The notes below the pieces were generated by a model. It saw nothing but the letters and a program-made list of their open reading frames with translations, was not told the DNA's origin and made no database searches. Source: Akkermansiaceae bacterium (GTDB taxonomy: Bacteria; Verrucomicrobiota; Verrucomicrobiia; Verrucomicrobiales; Akkermansiaceae). From it: DNA of 11,260 bases. The translations under genes were made by a program, and so were the position numbers. Of the stretch, positions 1 through 5,478 are shown one piece after another. The stretch is taken from contig CAIVXP010000159.1 in the NCBI GenBank assembly GCA_903909905.1, positions 1-11,260 of the forward strand, in the 5' to 3' direction. Position 1 is the stretch's first letter; the number at the start of each line of letters is the position of its first letter.

Positions 1-68
1 CCCTTGGGGTGCCCGGCCAGAATCCCGAGCAGATCGAGGGCTTTGAGCAATGAAGTGACACGGTCCAT
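1..68 (-). CDS. IclR-family transcriptional regulator, N-terminal fragment (runs off left edge)
   Basis: Reading the minus strand from the ATG at 68-66 gives 22 codons plus two bases before the window ends. The segment SLLKALDLLGILAGHP (residues 6-21) has the pattern that opens the winged helix-turn-helix of IclR-family regulators (S-x-x-[KR]-A-L-D-[LI]-L-x-x-[LI]-A). An in-frame TGA lies 15 bases upstream (86-84), so this ATG is the only reasonable ATG start. The gene is divergent from the aldolase-like gene at 172, the usual arrangement for an IclR regulator that controls a neighbouring catabolic operon in response to a small aromatic or sugar-acid effector. The effector-binding domain is outside the window, so the family call rests on about 20 residues and the ligand is unknown. 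Confidence 0.66.
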   Translation of the reverse strand, partial: MDRVTSLLKALDLLGILAGHPK

Positions 69-75
69 GGCTTTG

Positions 76-104
76 ATTTTTTGTCAGGAATATCGTCATA
101 TCAA
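76..104 (-). promoter_or_regulatory. Candidate sigma70-like promoter for the IclR-type gene
   Basis: On the minus strand TTGATA (104-99) matches the -35 consensus at 5 of 6 positions. It is separated by 17 bases from AAAAAT (81-76), a 4 of 6 match to the -10 box. Transcription would start near base 69, almost at the ATG at 68, giving a very short or leaderless mRNA. The spacing is ideal but the -10 is poor and lies in an A/T run, so this is only a candidate. Confidence 0.3.
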
Positions 105-138
105 GTCTGAGTTTCGATTGTTCTAAAGCGGCCGATCG

Positions 139-169
139 CCTTGACTGGCGTAGTCCCAACCCTTGACTG
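139..169. repeat. Direct repeat CCTTGACTG, two copies 22 bp apart
   Basis: CCTTGACTG occurs at 139-147 and again at 161-169, in the space between the divergent IclR-type gene and the aldolase-like gene. A period of 22 bp is about two helical turns, which would place both copies on the same face of the DNA. That is compatible with a regulator-binding site, perhaps for the divergent IclR-type protein. The second copy ends two bases before the ATG at 172, where bound protein would block initiation. Nine-base repeats also arise by chance, so the function is unproven. Confidence 0.35.
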
Positions 170-171
170 AC

Positions 172-858
172 ATGTCCGATTCCGACTACTCCCTCTTCCA
201 ACAATACCGCAGTGAGCTCTTTACCGCAGTGGTCGGCGACGTAATGGACACGCTCGGCTACACCCGCCAGTTCCTGCCACCGCGGATTCAACCATTGCGC
301 AGCGACATGATCGTCGTCGGCCGCGCCATGCCGGTGCTGGAAGCTGATGACGACGGTGGTGAAGGACCAGGACGCGCAAACCCAACGCTCAACCAACCCT
401 TCGGGCTCATGCTCAAGGCGCTCGACGACCTCAAGGCCAACGAGGTTTACATCTGCACCGGAGCCTCCCCACGCTATGCCCTCTGGGGTGAACTCATGAG
501 CATGGCCGCCACTCGCCGCGGCGCGGTCGGCGCCGTAGTCAACGGCTACTCGCGCGACACCCGCGGCATTCTCGAACAGAACTTCCCCTGTTTCTCCTAC
601 GGCCGTTACGCCCAGGATCAACGCCCACGCGGCAAGGTCATCGACCTCCGCTGCTCAATCGAAATCGAAGGCGTGAGAGTGCGACCCGGCGACATCATCT
701 TCGGGGACCTCGACGGAGTCTGCGTCATTCCTCGGGAAATCGAAACCGAAGTCACCGCCAAAGCCCTGGAAAAAGCCCATGGCGAAAAGCGCGTCTTTGA
801 CGCCATCAGCGGCGGCATGCTCGCACAGGACGCGTGGGACAGATACGGCATTCTTTGA
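172..858 (+). CDS. RraA-like / HMG-aldolase family protein
   Basis: The product (228 aa) belongs to the RraA-like fold, which includes class II 4-hydroxy-4-methyl-2-oxoglutarate / 4-carboxy-4-hydroxy-2-oxoadipate aldolases and the RNase E inhibitor RraA. Conserved elements are G106-E-L with a following alanine-rich helix, the loop NGYSRD (124-129), whose Arg-Asp pair holds the pyruvyl substrate and divalent metal in HMG aldolases, and the C-terminal GDLDGVCVIP (178-187). The usual D-G before the R-D pair is N-G here. The length is typical of the family. The ATG at 172 is preferred over an in-frame TTG at 163. It lies next to a dehydratase, a dehydrogenase and a sugar-type symporter, so cleavage of a keto-acid to pyruvate plus an aldehyde is more likely than control of RNase E. 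Family members were often misannotated as menaquinone methyltransferases. The family is firm, the reaction inferred. Confidence 0.85.
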   Translation: MSDSDYSLFQQYRSELFTAVVGDVMDTLGYTRQFLPPRIQPLRSDMIVVGRAMPVLEADDDGGEGPGRANPTLNQPFGLMLKALDDLKANEVYICTGASPRYALWGELMSMAATRRGAVGAVVNGYSRDTRGILEQNFPCFSYGRYAQDQRPRGKVIDLRCSIEIEGVRVRPGDIIFGDLDGVCVIPREIETEVTAKALEKAHGEKRVFDAISGGMLAQDAWDRYGIL

Positions 859-959
859 ATAAAGCTGAAACGCTGAAAGCTGAACCGAGGCAGGAAAGTC
901 GGAGCGTCATTCCTGCCACCAACGAAGAACGAAGAACATCTCAACGAAGAACATTCTCC
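859..959 (+). repeat. Intergenic short tandem repeats with an 8-bp inverted repeat
   Basis: This spacer between the aldolase-like and enolase-superfamily genes has three kinds of repetition. GCTGAA occurs at 864, 872 and 879. GGCAGGAA (889-896) pairs perfectly with TTCCTGCC (910-917) around a 13-nt loop. AACGAAG occurs at 921, 928 and 943, the last two as the longer AACGAAGAACAT with a 15-nt period, ending just before the ATG at 960. No T-run follows the hairpin, so it is not an intrinsic terminator. It may shape or stabilise the mRNA between two genes of one operon. Confidence 0.5.
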
Positions 960-2126
960 ATGAAAATTACCGAAGTCAAAGTCTGGCTCGTCGAAGGCGT
1001 CAAATACAACTGGACCCTACTGAAGGTCTATACGGACACCGGCCACACCGGCGTGGGCGAAGCCACCAACTGGCCCGGTTCTCCCATCATCGAAGCTGCT
1101 GCCAAACACATTGGCGAACGAGTCATTGGACTCGACCCGATGCGCACGGATTTCATCTGGCAGAAGCTCTACCGCGACCTCAACTGGATCGGGCCCTTCG
1201 GCGCTTCGATGTGCGCAATCAGCGGACTGGACATGGCGCTGCTCGACCTCAAGGGCAAGGTGCTCGGCACGCCTTGCTACCAACTGCTCGGCGGAGCCTT
1301 CCGCGATCAAATCAAACTCTACGCGAACTACTGGTTCACCGGCGGGGATCTCAGCCCCGAATCCTACGCCAGCCAGGCCCGGCGGGTGAAACAACTCGGC
1401 TTCACTGGCCTCAAGTTCGACCCCTTCGCACACACCAATTACCTCTACGGTGAAGATCTCAATACCGACCTGAGCTTAAGCCCCCAACAACAGGATACTG
1501 CCTACCAAGTCACCAAAGCAGTGCGCGATGCGGTCGGCCCTGAATTCGACATGATGATCGAAACCCACGCGATGCTCAACTTCGAGGTCGCAGTCAAAAT
1601 GGCCGAACGTCTCGCCCCACTCGGCGTCACTTGGTACGAGGAACCTGCTGGACCTGAAAACGCCGATACTCTGCGCGCGTTGCGCGATCGACTGCCTTCC
1701 AATGTGCCGATCTGTGTTGGTGAGCGCCACTACACCCGCCACAACTTCCGCCCTGTTCTCGAAAAACACATCTGCGATGTCATTATGCCCGATATCACTC
1801 GCTGTGGCGGCCCCTCGGAAATGAAACGCATCGCCACCATGGCCGAAGCCTATGGTGTGCTCGTCGCTCCTCACAACCCCAACGGCCCACTCAGCACCCT
1901 AGCCAGTGCTCATGTCTGCGCCACCATCCCAAACTTTTTCCGCTGTGAATTCATGGTCAACGACGTCCCTTGGCGCGATGAGGTCATCACCCACCCTCTC
2001 GACATCCGCAACGGCTACCTCCACCTCTCAGACCGCCCAGGTCTCGGCGTCGACCTCATCGAAGAGCAGCTTGTAAAACACCCAGGAATTCGCGAACTTG
2101 GAGCGAAGAAAAACTTTTATGTCTGA
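960..2126 (+). CDS. Mandelate racemase/muconate lactonizing enzyme family sugar-acid dehydratase
   Basis: The product (388 aa) is a full-length member of the enolase superfamily, mandelate racemase branch. These enzymes take a proton alpha to a carboxylate, with Mg2+ stabilising the enolate. The N-terminal capping domain runs to about residue 120, followed by the barrel. Visible active-site elements are K152-F-D154, E201-T-H203 (metal ligand plus a histidine two residues on, as in galactonate and mannonate dehydratases), Y226-E-E-P (second metal ligand), G254-E255-R (third ligand), the D278..CGG strand and A303-P-H305-N-P, whose histidine matches the acid/base of galactonate-type dehydratases. 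An acid-sugar dehydratase giving a 2-keto-3-deoxy acid is therefore favoured over a cycloisomerase. The frame is open upstream to 834, but homology begins at MKITEVKVWL, so the ATG at 960 is the start. The gene is 101 bases after the aldolase-like gene. The exact substrate is unknown. Confidence 0.88.
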   Translation: MKITEVKVWLVEGVKYNWTLLKVYTDTGHTGVGEATNWPGSPIIEAAAKHIGERVIGLDPMRTDFIWQKLYRDLNWIGPFGASMCAISGLDMALLDLKGKVLGTPCYQLLGGAFRDQIKLYANYWFTGGDLSPESYASQARRVKQLGFTGLKFDPFAHTNYLYGEDLNTDLSLSPQQQDTAYQVTKAVRDAVGPEFDMMIETHAMLNFEVAVKMAERLAPLGVTWYEEPAGPENADTLRALRDRLPSNVPICVGERHYTRHNFRPVLEKHICDVIMPDITRCGGPSEMKRIATMAEAYGVLVAPHNPNGPLSTLASAHVCATIPNFFRCEFMVNDVPWRDEVITHPLDIRNGYLHLSDRPGLGVDLIEEQLVKHPGIRELGAKKNFYV

Positions 2127-2179
2127 ACCACCAGCGACAGCCATCGGCCGCCGCTCAATGCCTACCAACCATTCATCTC

Positions 2180-2968
2180 ATGAGCCTTCCCATCGACCTC
2201 TCCGGCAAGCGCGCCTTCATCAGCGGCGTCACCAGTGGCATCGGCGCGGGCATTGCCAGCGCACTCGCCAAGGCAGGTTGTCATGTCGCTGGCTGCGGCC
2301 GGCGCCCAGCGCATGATCTTGGCGCCACGTCCTTCATCTCAAGCGTGGTCGCCGAAGGCCGCAAGGCCTTCTACCTTCAAGGCGATGTCGCACAACGCGA
2401 CAGCCATCAAGCGCTCATCGAGCAGGCCGCCACCCAACTTGGCGGCATCGATATCCTCATCTCCAACGCCGGACGCAACATCTTCAAGGGAGCCGCGATG
2501 GCAAATGACTCGGACTGGGAGGAATGCATGGAGCTCGACCTCGCTGCCCACTGGCGCCTCGCAAAGGCCGCCAAGCTTCATCTGCAAAATGCTTCTCCTG
2601 GCGTCATCGTGATCATCGGCTCCAATCACGCTTGGAACAGCATCCCAGGCTGCTTCCCCTACAACGTGGCCAAAGCTGGGCTGCTAGGGCTGGTTCAATC
2701 GCTGGCCATCGAATGGGGACCCACCATCCGCACGGTTGGTGTGGCACCAGGTTTCATTGACACCGCCGGCAATCAAACTTGGTTCGATAGCTTCGCCGAT
2801 CCTGTGGCTGAACGTGCCAAAACCGAAGCCAGTCATCCAGTCGGACGCATCGGCACGGTCGATGAAATCGGCGCCCTCTGCGCCTTCCTTGCCTCCAACC
2901 ACGCAGGCTTCATTTCAGGCACGACGCTCTGCGTCGATGGCGGGCGCTCCGCCCTGATGCAAGGTTAG
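2180..2968 (+). CDS. Short-chain dehydrogenase/reductase (SDR)
   Basis: The product (262 aa) is a classical SDR. The Rossmann motif G16-x3-G20-I-G22, the N96-A-G motif, catalytic S148 and the Y161-x3-K165 pair are all present at canonical spacing, and the C-terminal SGTTLCVDGG (residues 246-255) is typical. R41-R42 at the end of the second strand suggest NADP(H) preference. The usual catalytic-tetrad asparagine (as in vNL) appears as D120 in ELDLAAH, a non-standard residue. It begins 53 bases after the dehydratase, so the two are probably co-transcribed. By analogy with 2-keto-3-deoxy-fuconate and gluconate pathways it would oxidise or reduce a hydroxyl of a sugar, sugar acid or keto-deoxy acid. 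The substrate cannot be told from sequence. No clear terminator follows it. Confidence 0.88.
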   Translation: MSLPIDLSGKRAFISGVTSGIGAGIASALAKAGCHVAGCGRRPAHDLGATSFISSVVAEGRKAFYLQGDVAQRDSHQALIEQAATQLGGIDILISNAGRNIFKGAAMANDSDWEECMELDLAAHWRLAKAAKLHLQNASPGVIVIIGSNHAWNSIPGCFPYNVAKAGLLGLVQSLAIEWGPTIRTVGVAPGFIDTAGNQTWFDSFADPVAERAKTEASHPVGRIGTVDEIGALCAFLASNHAGFISGTTLCVDGGRSALMQG

Positions 2969-3149
2969 GCCTTCAGGAATCGAAACACTCAGCCGCCCAC
3001 CCGCGTCGCAATCTGCTTGGTCAGCTCAAATTTTTGCCATCCTAGGGACAAAACGAATTTCCCGTCTTGCCTCCTGAGCCCTGACGAAACATACAAGCAA
3101 ACGCTCAAGCTTCTGCTCCCAGTACCGCCATGGCCTGAACCATACCGTT

Positions 3150-3178
3150 CCCCCAACCCAAACCCCAACCCAAACCCA
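3150..3178. repeat. C-rich 12-nt tandem repeat; G-quadruplex motif on minus strand
   Basis: CCCCAACCCAAA occurs twice in tandem (3151-3162 and 3163-3174), followed by a further CCC. Read on the minus strand this is five G-tracts (3175-3177, 3169-3171, 3163-3166, 3157-3159, 3150-3154) separated by loops of only 2-3 nt. That fits the G3N1-7 quadruplex rule with one tract to spare. It ends nine bases before the symporter ATG, so the mRNA leader is C/A-rich and unstructured while the template strand can fold. The base pattern is certain; any effect on transcription or translation is inference. Confidence 0.7.
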
Positions 3179-3186
3179 GACGCATC

Positions 3187-5091
3187 ATGTCACTGACCAC
3201 TATCGATCTAGTCGTTTTCGGCCTCTTCATTTTCGCTGTGATCGGCCTTGGCCTCTACAAATCCAAAGGTGAAGGCAAAGACTCAGAATCCTACTTCCTC
3301 GCCGGACGCGGCTTGATGTGGTGGTTGATCGGCGTCTCGCTCATTGCCGCTAACATTTCCTCGGAGCAATTCGTCGGCATGTCGGGTTCGGCCGCTGACT
3401 ACATGGGTCTTGCCATTTCCAGTTACGAATGGATGGCCGCCATTACCTTAGTGGTCGTCGCTTTCGCCTTCCTTCCCTACTTCCTCAAGTCGGGCATCTT
3501 CACCATGCCCCAATTCCTGCAGCAACGCTACGGCGACAGCACCCGCGCCATCATGGCCTTCATGACCATGGTGCTGTTGATCGGTGTTTCACTGACTGGT
3601 GTCATCTATGCAGGTGGTCTGACCATGAGCGAACTCTTTGCCGGCCACTCCTTCCTCGATCTGGGACTGACGGGTTGGTGCTGGCTCATCGGCATCATGG
3701 CCGCCATCTACATCGCCGCGGGCGGCCTCAACGCCTCGGCCTGGGCCGACCTGATCCAAGGCATCGCACTGGTCCTGGGGGGAGCAGTCATCACCTACTA
3801 CGCCCTGCAGAAACTTGGGGTGACGCCCCTTGCCGAACTGACCGCATCGAGCGTCAGCCCCAAGGAGGTTGCCGACAACTCCAGCGGTGTCGCCAAGCTG
3901 ATCGCCCTCAACCACGAAAAAATGCACATGAAGCTGCCCAGCTGGGACAAGAACATCCCATGGACTGCCTTGGTGCTCGGCCTCTGGATTCCCAACTTCT
4001 ACTATTGGGGTCTCAACCAATACATCACGCAGCGCGTACTCGGCTCAGCTTCGCTCAAGCAAGGCCAGAGAGGCATCGTTTTTGCGGCCGCCATGAAGTT
4101 GATCATTCCTTTTGTGATCGTGATTCCGGGCATCGTTGCCTTTAACCTCTACAGCAAGGATCTGGCTGCAACCGACGCCCGCAACAATGCCCCAGCGTGG
4201 GCCGCGCTCAGTGAAAACCTCGGCAAGCCAGAATCCGGCCACGCCTTCGTCGCCAACATCCAATGGGCCCGTTTGAACCCGGAGAAGGCCCAGGCGATCC
4301 ACGCCCACAACATCGCGGTACTAAAAGCCAAGGGCGGCGACGTCAGTGGACTCGATGGCACGATCACCGAAGAGCAACGCTTTGCCATCATTCCAGCCCG
4401 TCTGGAAAAAATTGAAAAAACCGCCGACCTGAAACTCCACCCGATCCACGGCTACAAATACGATGCCTCGCTCAACCTGCTGATGAAAAATCTGCTGCCG
4501 GAAAACACTGGCATACGGGGCTTTGTGATCGCAGCGCTTCTGGGTGCCATCGTAAGCTCGCTCGCCGCCGTACTCAACGCTGCTTCAACTATCTTCACGA
4601 TGGACATCTATCAGCGCTACATCAGCCCCGCGGCCTCCCAGAAGGGACTCGTCGCATCAGGCCGCCTTGCGGTGGGTGTGTTTGCCGTCATCGGCTGCCT
4701 ATTGGCTCCCAACTTGGACAAATTCGGCTCGATCTTCAAATACATCCAGATGCTCCAAGGTTACGCCTCGCCTGGCATTCTCGCTGTCTTTGTCTTCGGC
4801 ATCATGAATCGCCGTGGCCCGGGCATCTGTGGCGTGGTCGGTCTATTGCTCAACCCCGTGCTTTACTGGGCGCTCGACGAATACACCTCACTGGCCTTCC
4901 TGGACGCGATGGGCGTGTGCTTCTTCAGCGTTATGGCCGTCATGTGGATCATTTCCATGATCAAGCCACTGGCCCAACCGGTTGTGTTCTCCACCAACAC
5001 CTCGATGAACCTCGAAAGCTGCAAAATGTCCAAAATTGCTGGCATCCTCGTCGTCATCATCACTTTGGTGCTCTACGCGATCTTCTGGTAA
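3187..5091 (+). CDS. Sodium/solute symporter (SSS family, SGLT-like)
   Basis: The product (634 aa) is an inner-membrane secondary transporter of the SSS family with about 14 hydrophobic segments. It starts in TM1 (residues 6-24), then the typical SYFLAGR (35-41) and SSEQFVG (58-64). The motif FYYWGLNQYITQRVLG (271-286) is characteristic of the sugar-carrying SGLT branch. LLP..TGIRGFVIAALLGAIVSS leads to serines 457-458, which correspond to the Na2-site serines of SGLT/vSGLT, followed by LNAASTIFTMDIY (463-475). It is longer than typical ~500-550-residue bacterial members because of a hydrophilic stretch at about 323-430 in an extramembrane loop. It closes the catabolic cassette, 218 bases after the SDR, and probably imports that pathway's sugar or sugar acid with Na+. 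The start is supported by the immediate TM1. The substrate is uncertain. Confidence 0.9.
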   Translation: MSLTTIDLVVFGLFIFAVIGLGLYKSKGEGKDSESYFLAGRGLMWWLIGVSLIAANISSEQFVGMSGSAADYMGLAISSYEWMAAITLVVVAFAFLPYFLKSGIFTMPQFLQQRYGDSTRAIMAFMTMVLLIGVSLTGVIYAGGLTMSELFAGHSFLDLGLTGWCWLIGIMAAIYIAAGGLNASAWADLIQGIALVLGGAVITYYALQKLGVTPLAELTASSVSPKEVADNSSGVAKLIALNHEKMHMKLPSWDKNIPWTALVLGLWIPNFYYWGLNQYITQRVLGSASLKQGQRGIVFAAAMKLIIPFVIVIPGIVAFNLYSKDLAATDARNNAPAWAALSENLGKPESGHAFVANIQWARLNPEKAQAIHAHNIAVLKAKGGDVSGLDGTITEEQRFAIIPARLEKIEKTADLKLHPIHGYKYDASLNLLMKNLLPENTGIRGFVIAALLGAIVSSLAAVLNAASTIFTMDIYQRYISPAASQKGLVASGRLAVGVFAVIGCLLAPNLDKFGSIFKYIQMLQGYASPGILAVFVFGIMNRRGPGICGVVGLLLNPVLYWALDEYTSLAFLDAMGVCFFSVMAVMWIISMIKPLAQPVVFSTNTSMNLESCKMSKIAGILVVIITLVLYAIFW

Positions 5092-5124
5092 GATCGACAA
5101 ATTGAAAATTGCAGATGGATGATT

Positions 5125-5152
5125 GCCAGAGCGGCAGCAACACCGCTCTGGC
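5125..5152 (+). terminator. Stem-loop after the symporter gene, possible terminator
   Basis: GCCAGAGCGG (5125-5134) and CCGCTCTGGC (5143-5152) form a perfect, GC-rich 10-bp stem with an 8-nt loop. It lies 33 bases after the symporter stop. The nearest T-run (TTTT at 5166-5169) is 13 bases past the stem, too far for a textbook intrinsic terminator. The position suggests the end of the catabolic transcript, either as a Rho-aided site or an mRNA-stabilising 3' hairpin. Confidence 0.5.
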
Positions 5153-5163
5153 GAGCCGGATGA

Positions 5164-5310
5164 GGTTTTCTTCTGGGCAACCCATCAACCCCTGTTCGCC
5201 AAACCCTCACCCCATGGCTCATCCACGGCGGCATCGCCCGCGAGGATCACGAAAAAGCCACCTTCCTGCCGTGGGACGGCCTAGCGTCGCTGCTCGGAAA
5301 AATTGCATGA
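5164..5310 (+). pseudogene. Possible decayed 3' end of a protein-coding gene
   Basis: In the frame ending at TGA 5308-5310 there is an open stretch of 48 codons after a stop at 5161-5163, with no credible start. Its last 30 or so residues (segments such as WLIHGGIAREDHEKATF and LPWDGLASLLGKIA) look protein-like, and the codons are C/G-rich at the third position, as in neighbouring genes. No gene in the window continues it upstream. It may be a relic of a gene deleted between the symporter and the sulfatase. I do not recognise the family, and a short chance open frame in GC-rich DNA is a real alternative. Confidence 0.25.
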
Positions 5311-5443
5311 CGCGCGGGCCGGGCTGATTGCAAGTTGCATGCGGGCTATCGGATACACGAAAGCGTAGCGGGCAAATACCACACAATGGTGCAAGTTTGT
5401 CGCTTGCATGAACCGTAAAGATTCTCAGCTTGCACAAATTGCA
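5303..5443. repeat. Cluster of TTGCA words upstream of the sulfatase
   Basis: TTGCA occurs at 5303, 5328, 5335, 5404, 5430 and 5439, with the complementary TGCAA also at 5329 and 5390, and an outlying copy at 5109. TTGCA or its complement is thus repeated in about 140 bases of an otherwise gene-poor gap that must hold the sulfatase promoter. Two copies share the longer GCTTGCA (5402 and 5428). The clustering could represent operator half-sites for an unknown regulator of the sulfatase gene. The remainder of the 5092-5478 gap shows no convincing gene. Confidence 0.35.
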
Positions 5444-5478
5444 GTTTTTTGTAAGAAAATCGATCTCACCCATAATTT

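Noticed and set aside
163..171. TTG at 163 as start of the aldolase-like gene
   Set aside because: An ATG lies three codons downstream at 172, there is no ribosome-binding signal favouring the TTG, and the extra residues fall within the direct repeat.
834..959. In-frame extension of the enolase-superfamily gene back to 834
   Set aside because: It would overlap the end of the aldolase-like gene and consists of translated repeats without homology; the family's N-terminus begins at the ATG at 960.
5219..5473. 84-codon minus-strand open frame in the gap before the sulfatase
   Set aside because: No recognisable motif, no start signal and a Cys/Arg-rich composition; the opposite strand in the same stretch looks more like a coding relic.
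5471..5476. CATAAT as a -10 box for the sulfatase
   Set aside because: It ends two bases before the ATG and has no -35 partner at 16-18 bases; a start point there would lie inside the coding region.
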